From NCBI GenBank assembly GCA_029891345.1, contig CM057006.1, positions 43,127,056-43,191,055 of the forward strand: a DNA stretch of 64,000 nucleotides. Reading direction: 5' to 3'. This document shows, one piece after another, positions 1-10,633 of the stretch. Each line of letters opens with the position of its first letter. Within the stretch, counting starts at the first letter, position 1. A program made the translations under genes and the position numbers. The notes under the pieces are model-generated. The model did no database searches, had not been told where the DNA came from, and worked only from the letters and a program-made list of their open reading frames with translations. This DNA is from Dryococelus australis (Eukaryota > Arthropoda > Insecta > Phasmatodea > Phasmatidae).

Positions 1-1354
1 AGCTAAATGTAACATCTAACGAACTAAATAATTTAGAGCAACTTAGCGAAATTTGATTAGATACAAACGTTGTATTTTTTTTTTTTTACGTTTCCTGCTT
101 TTTTTTTTTTTTTTTTTTTTTGCTTACTGTGAATTACCTCACAAAAAATTACGTCTTTTGTTTTTCGGACCATAAATGAAATTGTGTGATATGTATTTAT
201 TTTCAGAGTTATACAGAATCAGCTTCGTTGGAAATTTGTCACCTACAGTCCCTACGTGAGATTGAAATGGTTTTAAAATTAAAATTTAATTATTAGGGTG
301 ACGTAGAATTTATGGTACAGGCAAAATAAAATTATGTATGAACGTAGCCTTGTCATTAATTTTGGCTATATATGACAACATCGCTAATTCGAAGAATTAT
401 CATCAATTAGCATATTGCAGAACCCCTCTGTGCCGTGGTAAATATTTTAATAATCTGATATGAACTGAAGCAGTGGGGAAAATGAAGTGTAACGGACATG
501 GGAGTTGACATTGAAATATACTCCGCCTAGGATGGTATAGTGTGTTCGAATAAAATAGCCTATACGCTGCGAGTGTAAATTCGCTACTGGTCTGAACCGA
601 GTTCTCACAGTAAACTTTCCAAGTGAAAAGTTAATTTATTTAACATTCGCGTTACAAATAGATGTAGTTAGGGAAATATAACATAATGACGTGATCCAGT
701 CTCAGATATTTAATTCATACATTCCAGTTATTCTGTTCCTAATTATTAAGATTATATTTTTCCTGGCTTTCTATTTTCATTTAATTTTAAACCATCGGGC
801 AGTTTTTTTTGTAAAAATGTGTCACATCACGTGGGTGTTCGTAACAAAATTATTCACCAAAAGTTAATTAGAATATGGGATAATTCACATGTCGCAGTTC
901 ACTTTTAAAAATAGTTCGATTCTCTTTTTATGTATTGTAAAAATATATATTTTACCAACTACGTGAAACACACTACGCAAAAATAACACTTTTGTGATTG
1001 GTTAGTTTTGCTTAACTACTCCCAAATAGGCTCGTGTATTCAATGGAATAAAATAACGCAAATGACATTGCCTGTGGGCTTTTAGTGAAAGAGGAGACTG
1101 TTCTGTGATCTTACTTGGATCACGGTTAGTGTAAAGATGGAGCAGCGCATGATTTTCTTACGGAAAAAAATCCGACAAAGTGTTTGAAACTACTGATGGA
1201 TGTGGTTAGAATTAGGCATATGTGCCTGGTGCCATTGTGGTCCAGCATTGAATTGGCAAGTGATCTGCGCTGTGGCCTGTCTGACCTAGCCGCCAGCAAT
1301 CCCCGGCACTGATACTTTATATGCCACTGCAGTTTTTCCTGGCGGCGGTAGGTT
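1..1354. other. Unexplained AT-rich DNA
   Basis: No gene or recognisable repeat was found. The stretch has T runs at 70-82 and 99-121 and no reading frame of note. I see no inverted ends that pair with each other. Confidence 0.5.
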
Positions 1355-2211
1355 TATAGTCCATTCACGGTTTCTTCCAACTTTTCTGAAGCTCTGCTAA
1401 AGTTCTACGTACCGGATATTCCTCCGCCTCGTGTAGACGAAGCTTAACCAAGTCCAGAAAAATACACCAAAAGGACTACACACCGATTTCGTGCGCACTT
1501 AGTGTAATAATCTTCTACATAAAGGCTGTTCACGATAAAGTGAGTGCTTTAGAAATGAACCTTAGAAAAAAGTCACTGCCCCTGCCTGCATATATTTCAA
1601 CGGGCGTACTGAGTTACATTCTCCCAACAAAGTTGGCAACGACGACGGCTGGAAAGTAGTTTCATATTTTAACGACAAATAAAATGCGTTCGTTAACCAT
1701 ATGGGATTAATTAAAAGTATTTCTTTCGCTTTCTGTTTTTTTAATGCATCGAAGTGTAAAGATAAGCAGATTTGTAAAGTATTTACTTTCTTAATAATTT
1801 CACAGTTTCACTTGACCGGCGTATGAATAAAGTAAAGAGGCCCATGGAAATGTTAATTTTGCATAAGGTGGAGGATTACACAACGTGCATACAAGCCTAA
1901 GCAGGGCTTTCAAAAGTGCTCGTTTTACAGTGAACAGCCTATTAGAACTATTTCTTACTATGCATTACCAACACTCGTGTTTTTTCGCGGTTTTTATTCA
2001 TATTAATTATAAATGAAATATTATAATTTATAGACGAAGTGTATATAGAAAACTTTAATTTAATAAAAAATAAGGTACTTTTAAGTTAACAGAAGTATAA
2101 AACGTTTGTGATAACGAGGTATATATATAGGAAATAACGAAAAACTTCATACGTAGGGTGATTTTTCAAAGGTTAGATTCAAAAAGTGTGAAGGAACCGT
2201 GCTTAGACTAC
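1355..2211 (+). mobile_element. D-type MITE, split by a nested A element
   Basis: The left end is TATAGTCCATTCACGG and the right end reads GTGTGAAGGAACCGTGCTTAGACTA, so the ends are inverted repeats. The D body occupies 1355-1520 and 1943-2211, and the A element between them interrupts it. The same body occurs uninterrupted at 8279-8701 and 37460-37895. It has no coding capacity, so it would depend on a transposase supplied elsewhere. The class is not certain; the outer TA suggests TA target sites. Confidence 0.8.
1521..1942 (+). mobile_element. A-type MITE nested in D
   Basis: The left end is AAGGCTGTTCACGATAAAG and the right end ends TTTTACAGTGAACAGCCTA. The body matches the other A copies in this window, including the phrase CTGCCCCTGCCTGCATATAT and a later CACTTGACCGGCG block. 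It lies inside the D element, so it inserted after D. It is non-coding. Confidence 0.85.
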
Positions 2212-2364
2212 AGCAGGCTCTATGAACTCTCGGTACGCTATTGGTTCGGCGTTCTGTAGATATCTCAATGCCTGCACGACGCGACATAGCGACGTCGTAT
2301 TGCGCCGTAAGAATTGGAACGTCTGCTGTCCTGTTATATACGATGCCGTAAAAACATACTGAAT

Positions 2365-2761
2365 CAGGGTTACCACAGGTCTGGAAAACAGGAAAATGTT
2401 AGGGAATTTGAAAACTGTCAGGGAAATCAGGGAAATTTCAGGGAATTTCAAACAAGTTAGCTAAATGTCAGGGAATTCTGTGATGTGCAAGATATATTTC
2501 GCAGTTCTGTAATCAATCGTTCAGCTCTGCCAGAAAATTGTTTTAATGATTGTGGACTAAATGCTTAGGCATTTTTCTTTGCAATCTATGAAGTGAGCAA
2601 TTTTTTAAGATCTGAGATGTGTTTTTGGTGTAAAAGTGTGTTATAATGCAAAGGAGCCAATTCTTACAGGAAAAAAAATGTTAGAAGAAGGTCAGGGAAA
2701 AAAAGATTATTTTTGTCTGGAAATCGGGGAATTTTCCAACGTATAAAAGGTGGCAACCCTG
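2365..2761. mobile_element. hAT-like MITE with CAGGGTTGCCAC ends
   Basis: The ends are CAGGGTTACCAC on the left and, read on the other strand, CAGGGTTGCCAC on the right. Just inside both ends are GGAAAA and GTCAGGGAA blocks, repeated several times (AGGGAAATTTCAGGGAATTTC and similar). CAGGGTTGCCAC-type ends are typical of hAT elements. I could not see an 8-bp target duplication, so the class is inferred from the ends. Confidence 0.6.
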
Positions 2762-2942
2762 GGAATATGACCAAGGCATTTATTGTAGCTATCGGGATCG
2801 GATTGCGCTCTAACAATTTTCGGCTTCTTTGGGACGGACCTAAAGGCGTATTCTGACCGACCATGCTACTTGGGGTTAGTCAAAACGTTGAGTTTCAACT
2901 TTGCATGGCTTTGCGACCACAGGGCGTCCTTATGATGGTGGG

Positions 2943-3139
2943 GTGAGCGAGTGAAGATATTTGGGCGAGTATGGAGTAGTGCCGGAATGAAGGGAAGGGG
3001 GGGAAACGGGAGATCCCCGAGGAAACCCGCCGACCAGCGGCATCGTCCGACACGATTCCCACATGCGAACTCCCGGGGATCGAGCCCGTCTCGCCCGGGT
3101 GGGAGGCGAGTAGTCTAACTACTACACCACCGTGGCCCC
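2943..3139 (-). mobile_element. tRNA-derived SINE (main family)
   Basis: Read on the minus strand, it starts GGGGCCACGGTGGTGTAG. It carries a pol III A box, a B-box-like GGCTCGATCCCCGG, and the body shared with copies at 13.7, 15.8, 28.4, 33.8 and 41.5 kb (GGGAATCGTG, GCCGCTGGTCGGCGGG, CTCCCGTTTCCC). The 3' part lacks the usual CATCGGCTCTCAAGAC block. Overlapping open frames here are chance products of the GC-rich SINE. Confidence 0.8.
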
Positions 3140-5071
3140 TGTGATAGCGGGGTCTCGAAATCACGACACTCCCGGCTCGTTGCCCAGGCAGTCGTGCTAT
3201 CCAGGACTCCACTTGTATGTGCCAGCAGATTCCCTCCGACGCGCTATATTATGCGAGCTATTTCCGCTGTGCGAGAATCGATTCGCATCTAAATTCGCTC
3301 CCGGAAGCAGCTGTATTGAACACCGTTGGTCCTGGCTTCTAATTACAATACGACGTAGTGCTATGCACCTGCATGGATACCGTGCTACGTCTGTTAAATC
3401 GGGGCTTCAAAATTTACATACGTCTTATGCGTCATGTAGACATGGTACGTTTTGCCTTATATTTTCAATTCTATTTTTTTTTGCCTGCAGTTTATTGTAA
3501 AAATTGTAGTTGAACTTATTAATTTTGTTTCGTATGTGAGTTGTGCATCGTCCACCTGGGTTGTGTTTTTTACCGCATTTGTTCGCCCAAAAACTTAAAA
3601 GCCATGCCACTGCCGACGGCTCTGGTGTATATCTTGCCTTATAACCACTATGTTCAGACGCATGGTTTGCAACTTTACTATAGATCAGGTTTGTGTTTTC
3701 CTAAGCGTTGCGCGTAATATTTTGTTACAATTGAAGTTTTAAATTGATACCTATTTCTTTAGCAACACTACATAAGTGAACTAGTGTGGGAATTTAAATG
3801 CCCATGTCTGTAATGCACGTACAACCATTGTATCTATGTCTAACTAGCTCCATTCTGCGGATTTATTCGCCTGGAATTATAATTTTTGTGTTTAGCAGAT
3901 TGCAAATAAAGTGTGAAGTGACTTGAGGAATTTTTTTTTCTGTCAGATTGAAATTATAAAATCCCCCTCGTGATTATGCCCGCCCGGAGTTTGAATTCAT
4001 GATCGAATAAGTGTGTCGCAGATATAAGTTGTGCAAGTTTTTCCCCGTTAATTAATTTTTAATATTAAAATTATTTTTAGGCAAGAAGCACCGCAACATT
4101 GAATCGTGTTTACGTTTCTTGCTTCAGAATACAACATAATGTACATAACTGCCTAAGAAGTTTTTCAGGAATTTTCAAAATTCAACATTTAAGTCCGTGA
4201 AAATGCGTATAAAAATACTTATCCATGTTATCCCCTGTAATGGCCAAATTTCGAAAAGTCCATCTTTGAGATAGCCGAAATTATAGTTTTGTGTTTCTTT
4301 TCTAACGGTTTCGGTGGTTGATGAGTGAGTGAGAGGTAAAATGAGCGCAGTTCATTATACAGTATAATCGTTGAGAAGTCAGAGTAAAAAAAAAAACTTG
4401 GAAGGAATACCTCCTTTGTGCAAACTTGTAAAGTGAAACGGAAATAATAATTAGGAATAAAAATGATGAGTTTGAATATTCTATAATTGTACACGGTGTT
4501 TGATAAGGTTCCATATACATGCCTGTTAGCAGCTTAACAAATCCTTTGCTGATATAAAGCCGAATGCTGTTCCACATAAAATAACTCTTCGGTCTATGCC
4601 ATTCAGATTTTCTAAAATTAAAAAAACTTTTTTTTTTAATATTCAATATCCTTTCAACGTATATATCGGAGTGATTTTTTCTTGGCCATATTACAAACAC
4701 AAAGGCCTGAAAATAATTTTAGGAGTTGGAAACATTCATTTCTAGGTTCAAAAAGGTGTAAGTATGTTTTCATGGATACATTAACATCTCTTAATCCCGA
4801 TGAGAAAAACTATGTTCTTGCCGTTTACCGAAGCACATGAATCAGACACGTGGTGCTAGAATCGATTATTTGTATATTTATATTTACTGTAGTGGAATCA
4901 TTATTGCCCTCCGCATAGGCTCTGAAAATAGGGTGAGGTGGCTCCTGCTCATCTTTTCTGAGATGTCGGTTCGAGTATTGCAGTGCCTTAGCCATGCAAA
5001 AAAAAAAAAAAAAAAAACATGTGTGCCATAGCAAGGAGTTTTTATTTCTCACGAAGATAACATTTTTAAGT
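3140..5071. other. No recognisable gene or repeat
   Basis: AT-rich DNA with scattered short open frames that show no protein-like composition. A 19-nt A run at 4998-5016 sits just before the next SINE. The region around 4480-4700 is T-rich. Nothing else is supported. Confidence 0.5.
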
Positions 5072-5330
5072 GGGGCCGCAGAGGCCGTGTGGGTAGCTGC
5101 CACGGCTCTCCGCCGAGGCCATCCGGGTTCGATTCCCAACGGGGTCGAATTGGATTTTCGCGCGTGGAAAACGTTGTGAACATAGCGGTTCTCTGGCTGG
5201 TATTTTCTCTAGGTACTTCTATCAGTGCTACATATCCAATTCTCCTGACCCTCGTATGATCTTCAGGCCTGTTTGTTTCGCGTTTTCCTAATCTCTCGCC
5301 TCCCCTCAACCACTTTGAACTCTGTTAGGA
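5072..5330 (+). mobile_element. tRNA-derived SINE, second family
   Basis: The head GGGGCCGCAGAGGCCGTGTG, with an A-box-like GTGGGTAGCTGCC stretch and a clear B box GGGTTCGATTCCC, is tRNA-like. The body (GTGGAAAACGTTGTGAAC onward) differs from the main SINE family, so this is a second family sharing a similar head. The 3' boundary is approximate. Confidence 0.65.
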
Positions 5331-5943
5331 CAGTAGGATTTGCTTGCGTGAGAGCTTTTCTTTCCTACGTCTGGAATCAAGTGAATATTGTCATGGGTGA
5401 ACGTAACATTACCCTCGGGCCCAATACACAAAATATTTCGTGAGCAAGAAGGTGATAGCTTTTCTTATTCGTCTCGACTTGTACCATAGTTGTGACTTCA
5501 GAATGGCCACCAAATATGATGGTGACTAGCATACAAGAACTTGTATGCTAGCCAGTAGATAAGGTTTTAAATAAAATAAAAAAATTCTTTTAGTGTTTAA
5601 AATGATTTTAGTTGTGTCATGATGTAATTTTATGAGGAAACCAAATTTCGTAATCATTTCTTTGTTTTTTTTTATGTAGAAATCAATTGTATGATGCTAA
5701 TTTGTATTAGATTTTAAAAGTGAAATTAATATATTTGTTAATATAACATCAATAATTGTTTGACTTGTATAACTTGAAGTTATGTGTAGTTTTACTGAAG
5801 GAAAAAAAAAAGCCTTCAAGTAAAATAGTTCGACAAAACAATAACATTAAATGAATAGACTAAACATACCGAAACCGAATTTATGTTTGAAAAGTACATT
5901 TAAAATTCTGTAGTAATAAGTATACCTTACAAACAAATAGGTA
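5331..5943. other. AT-rich spacer with a perfect hairpin
   Basis: No gene is seen. At 5526-5551 two 12-bp arms, CTAGCATACAAG and its exact complement, are separated by two A bases. The remainder is AT-rich, with short runs of A and T. Confidence 0.5.
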
Positions 5944-6184
5944 CACCCTGTTTACGGTAAAGTGAGCACTTTTGAAGCCCTAGTTACTTTTTCCTTCAGA
6001 CATTTTTTATCCTTTAAACACCTTTTAAAATAAATATCACCATGTAAGTAATACACACAGTGTGCTTATTCCGCCACACTCAGAAGTTAACGTCTAAGGC
6101 TAAAATAAAGTATAGCCTATTTATTGACTATTTTTCCAAATGAGAGGGCTTTCAAAAGTGCTCACTTTACTGTGAACAGCCTGT
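5944..6184 (+). mobile_element. C-type MITE
   Basis: The outer ends match the A/B/C shared inverted repeat (TTTACGGTAAAGTGAGCACT on the left, CACTTTACTGTGAACAGCC on the right). The body has the C-type phrase CCTAGTTACTTTTTCC and ATAAATATCACCATGTAAG. It is about 240 bp and non-coding. The left tip is diverged (ACACCCTG in place of AGGCTG). Confidence 0.8.
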
Positions 6185-7825
6185 AGCCACTTTGCATGTC
6201 AAGATTATATTGAGATGTAAATCACATTTTATAAAGGAATTAAAATACAAAGCAGGAACATTTTTCCGGTCATTTGGATGTGCCATGGCGCATCCTGTAT
6301 ACACGCCTATGCAAGCGCCCTCATTAGACAAGGATACTCTTCCCGCGAGACCACGGCGGTAGGAGACGCAGTTAATAATTCCGTGCTCCACCATTATCCA
6401 CAAGTCATTTCACACCTTTGCCCCCTTCGCTGCCCTCGCCCTGGCGGGCGCCTCCCCATTTTTTTTTTTTTAACCCCCGCGCACTTGCCTTTAATTTTAT
6501 TACAGCATTAGCTATTCCTGCTTCCCGCAGGATAACCCTTCCCTTGCCCCCTTCATCCCTTCCTACACCCCTCCGCGGTTGTTGCGTTTTTTTTTTTTCA
6601 GCTCGCCGAATGTTTTACGCGGCACACCCCCCCCCCCCCCTCCTGCCTGGCCCCTCGGACACAACGTAACTGGCCTGTAGTTGTAATCCGCTTGAGAGCT
6701 CGGGTGTTCGAGGGGTAGTGGGGATGGGGTTGCTGGTTGGGACGCTGTCCTGATTATGGTTGCGTTACTTCCAGACATTGCCTCCGGGGAACGATTTGCC
6801 GCGAAATGCGCAATCGTGCGCGAGCGAACTAGACGTTGGGCGCGCGTCAAGTTCGGATGGTCATTTCGGAACACTGTTTCAGGTTGGATGCGTGCGCTTT
6901 TAGAGGCCGGCCAGTCAGAGTGAACTCCGAGGATTCGCTCCTGTCTCGTAAACCTAACCGATACGTTGTAATTTCAAAGGTATTGTATAGTAAATTTGAT
7001 TCTCTTTTAAATTTGACACTTTATAAAAGTATTTTTAAATTTCCAGCGCATTTAAAAAGTGTAACGTGGGGTTTCAAAATATGCAATATTTTATACAGCT
7101 GTCAAATACGGTTCGCTTTGTGTAGACATTAAACTTGATGTTGTTTCCGAAAAAATTTAAAATGATGGGTGATATAATTTTTTACAATTACTTGTCATAA
7201 GTCATATTTTACTATTTTCGTGTGCAAAACAATTCTCCTTACTCTGTATTCTGATGTGTTTTCTATGACTAAAAATCGCCTCACGCCCATTGTTGTTTAT
7301 ACCAAAAGCACAGGCCTTTTAATTAGCATTATGTTACGTTGGCGCTCCCTTTGATGTTATTACAACGTTGACTCTTAGGGTAGGCTCTCCACTGAGATCC
7401 GGTACAAAGCTGGTGGAATAGTTTTTCTTCATTCCTGTAGAATAACGGATAGTTGGTCGAGTGAGCGTGGCACGCGGAAGATTCTCCAGCTAGCCCTGCG
7501 TGCCAGAGTTTAACTCGCTGATTAACAACAACAAAGAAATTACAAATATGATCAGTGCTCGGCCATTGGCCGTAACTGAACTCTATTCTATTTTTTAAAA
7601 TTAAAGTTAATAATTTATTACTAATTTGAACCTATCTACATTTTATGAAAATCATTTTTTAGAAGGTATGAAAGAAAATACATTTTTGATGTAATTAAAA
7701 TTGGAAGAAACCACTGTCAAGAGAACATTACTACAGAGGGTATTGGGATGATGATTGATGGGTTAACATATAAATGGGATACGATCGTTTGTATGGGCTT
7801 CTAGTGGGTCCTGAACACTGATGTT
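6185..7825. other. Pyrimidine-rich then AT-rich DNA, no gene supported
   Basis: From about 6400 to 6660 the plus strand is strongly C/T-rich, with a C run at 6627-6640 and T runs near 6460 and 6587. The stretch 6780-6960 is moderately GC-rich and the rest AT-rich. Short open frames here contain low-complexity proline and phenylalanine runs and look like chance. Confidence 0.4.
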
Positions 7826-8278
7826 GTGAGTTCAGGAAGGCGGCTGTTCGTCCCGGCACCGGCCTCAAGCACAGCCCCAGACCATTACACTACCGCCGCA
7901 AAGTTCCAGTGTCGAGACAGACACACACGAATAGCGTTCGCCAGGAATCCACTACGTCCATCCGAGTGTCGATTCTTGCACAGTCACTCATCGCGCCATA
8001 AGAGCTTCCCAAGTCCAGCGATGACGTTACTCGCGCCACTTCAGACGACGTCGGGCGGGCACTGGCGCGTGTGGTCATGCCTTGGCAGCGACGCGACCAT
8101 GAAACCCAAGTACTACCCGACCAGGGCAAGTGTGAAGCCGGTGGAGGGGCGAGACTCGAGCGCGGGAAATTCAGTTCAGTCAGCTGTCTGCGCGAGCGCT
8201 TGTAACACCTGTCGACATGAATTCACGCAACTTCTACAGACGACAGCAGACACGGAAGCATCAACATGGCAACGCGGA
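7826..8278 (+). other. GC-rich tract with the longest open frame in the window
   Basis: A 152-codon frame runs from 7826 to 8284 and ends as the next D element begins. I do not recognise the protein. It is rich in Ser, Thr, Ala and Arg and has no obvious domain, signal peptide or membrane segment. It could be a relic of a repeat or a chance frame in GC-rich DNA. The minus strand also has a 79-codon frame here. I do not call a gene. Confidence 0.3.
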
Positions 8279-8701
8279 ATATAGTCTCTCCGTGGTTTCT
8301 TCACACTTTTTTGAATCAAACCTTTGAAAAATCACCCCACGGATGACGTGTTAAGTTATTTCCCAAATACGCCATGTATTACAAACGTTTTATACCCCTG
8401 TTAACATAAAAGTATCTTGTTTTTCGTTAAATTAAAGTTTAACCTATATTTTTTTATATTTTTTATTATAGACATATAAATAAAAACAGTGAGAAAACAC
8501 GTGTGTTGGTAGCACCTAGTAAGAAATCGCTCTCATGCAAAATATTATTACAACTCAGTATGCACGAATTCGGTGCGTTGTCCTTTGGTGTAATTTTGTA
8601 GACACCGTTGGGTTTATTTTGCACGAGGCGGAGGAATACCCTGGAAGTAGAACTTTAGCAGGGCTTCAGAAAGGTGTGAAATAACCGTGAATGGATCATA
8701 G
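8279..8701 (-). mobile_element. D-type MITE, uninterrupted
   Basis: It begins ATATAGTCTCTCCGTGG and ends near CCGTGAATGGATCATAG, the D-type inverted ends. The body matches D1 read backwards, including ACCTAGTAAGAAATCG, the region into which A inserted in other D copies. This copy therefore shows an empty insertion site. Confidence 0.8.
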
Positions 8702-8813
8702 TCGAGATTGCGCCACAACTTATGGTCTCCACAACACCTGACACCCGCAGTCGAGTGGTTTATCTTAACCCGGAGGAGAAAGAGGGAAGTAAGTGATGAG
8801 GTAGAAGGGAGAT

Positions 8814-9053
8814 ATAGACTGTTCACGGTAAAGTGAGCACTTTTTGAGGGCCTTATAAATTTTTCCTGTCGTCGAATTTCCACCTTCCTGCTGCTTTTTA
8901 ATATATACATTGCAATGTGACCAATTAACTCAGTTTATACATTTCACCACCTTCGAAATTTAATGCCTGAGGCTGCAATAAGATATATTAATGTGTGGTT
9001 AATGCCTGTTGGGAGGGCCTTAAAAAGTTCTCACTTTACCGTGGACATCCTAT
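8814..9053 (+). mobile_element. B-type MITE
   Basis: The left end is ACTGTTCACGGTAAAGTGAG and the right end reads CACTTTACCGTGGACATCC. The body shows the B-type CCTTATAAATTTTTCCTG, CTTCCTGCTGC and TTGGGAGGGCCTTAAAAAG. Flanking TATA suggests a TA target site. Length is 240 bp. Confidence 0.85.
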
Positions 9054-9308
9054 AACAGTATGACCTTGAGTAGTTCACAGCGGATACATACTTGGCTTGG
9101 TCGAATAGTACTACCACCTTCCTGCAGAGAGTCCTATAATTGGTTTCTGTACCTGAGCTGCGACGGAAGTCCTTTGCACTCGCCGACACGGCTGTTGTGC
9201 TAAAGCCACGTCGTTCTGGAAACATCTGATCTTCTGATCGCCGTGGTTAAGGTTTATACTACTCAAGTTGCGAAGCTCAATGCTTTTAGTTCGGCAACTA
9301 GCGTCTTT

Positions 9309-9962
9309 CGCCACTAGGTAAGCACTAGTGTCGCTTAGTGTACCGATTTTTTTTTTAAATTTTCTACGTTAAAATAATAATCATAAATCAAATATAAAGC
9401 AGCTACTTAAGAGTGGGATGAAGCTACGCGTCCAAGGTCAAGAAGTGAGGGAGCGATACGGGCGACAATTACACGCACCCCTAGTGCCTCATCGCTCCTA
9501 TGTGCAATGCGTGCAGTGTTTCCGTCGTAACGCTGTACTGTGCAAACTAGATCTGTAACAGTGGGGTTTTATTACACGCCATGAAAGTACACAGCGTAAT
9601 CGACGACTGCATGTTTGAACTTTTCTCTTACCGCTTAAGTATATTGCATAGGCAAGCTTAAAAAAAATGCTATATCTAATCATTTTCGCGAATTCTTTTC
9701 TCCAAGAATACACTTAAAAACGAATTATCTATACCCCCATTTTTTTTGCTTTCGTTATATTATCTTTTTTGACAGAGAATTGTGTTTGCAGAACATTTAT
9801 ATACCGAGATACGCGTATTCGCGTAAACAACTATTTGATAAAATACGCGGGGGTCCATCCCACTCTTTAACTGAGTGAAATCATTAATTTTAATTATTGA
9901 CGTAGGGTAAAATTTTAATTTAAAGTGGCGTCTTTGGAATACTAGCGCTTACCTAGCGACGA
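9309..9962. mobile_element. Inverted-repeat element M, host of a nested element
   Basis: The left end CACTAGGTAAGCACTAGTG pairs with the complement of the right end, CGCTAGGTAAGCGCTAGTA. Subterminal sequences (TTTAAATTTTCTACGTTAAAAT and its partner near 9890-9925) also pair. The middle, 9410-9868, is a separate element with its own ends. M is found once in the window and its class is unknown. Confidence 0.6.
9410..9868 (+). mobile_element. Inverted-repeat element L, copy 1, nested in M
   Basis: The ends are AGAGTGGGATG and CATCCCACTCT, flanked by TTA on both sides. A diverged inverted copy lies at about 34.59-35.40 kb. There the matching body includes GTAACAGTGGGGTTTTATTA and GGGAGCGATACGGGCGACA. 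Non-coding. The three-base TTA duplication and length fit PIF/Harbinger-type MITEs, but the class is inferred. Confidence 0.7.
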
Positions 9963-10021
9963 AAAGATTCCCTATGACGAATTCTCCCATAAGGAAATTC
10001 TTTTTGTTCCTAATATCTGAG

Positions 10022-10152
10022 TAGAATTAACCTCAGCCGTGGTTCAATAGTGTTGTGTTTGGTTATCTCATGGATGGGTGACAGCCAAGGATCGCCACGC
10101 AGCCATTGGCGCACATACAAACCTATGTAGGTAGGCCCACTAAAGCAGTGTC

Positions 10153-10210
<58 letters not shown>
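10022..10210 (+). mobile_element. Candidate 5S-derived retroposon with (TA)n tail
   Basis: The 12-mer TGGATGGGTGAC at 10071-10082 matches the conserved internal promoter of 5S rRNA. The preceding TGTTGTGTTTGGTTATCTCA roughly follows the 5S order. The unit ends in 27 TA repeats (10157-10210). This fits a SINE3-like, 5S-headed element. The upstream boundary is uncertain and no second copy was found in the window. Confidence 0.35.
10157..10210. repeat. (TA)27 microsatellite
   Basis: An uninterrupted TA dinucleotide run. Open frames reading it as Tyr-Ile repeats are artefacts. Confidence 0.95.
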
Positions 10211-10211
<1 letters not shown>

Positions 10212-10633
10212 TGGTGTACTTGCATCCTTGGCACCAAACTTTATGAATTCGGACAGACGGTCTTGTTGACTTCGGTAACATCTATTGGCCAGCTAATCAC
10301 TTTTAATGAACGTGCATTCCGACGAAGAATTTGGTAATTTCCGACAGTGATATGGCTTAAATCAAGGATTAAATAATATTTCAATATGATTTACATAACA
10401 TTTATTGTCTTACATTATTTTGCGTGAGCATGCAATTTTGACTGCTTGTTTTGCCTAGCTTTCGTAAGTTATGAGCATAGGCCTAATACGAATTCATTGT
10501 TTAGCCATTTTTTGTGATACTTACCAACTCAGTTCAAGTTTTTATGCCAACGAAGTAGTAATGTTGCCCTATTAAACTACAAATAAAATAATAATGTCGA
10601 AAATAAATTATAATCTACAAATTGCTTCTCTAA

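Noticed and set aside
2895-3212. 105-codon minus-strand open frame
   Set aside because: It is the SINE read in frame. The same peptide pieces appear wherever the SINE lies in this orientation.
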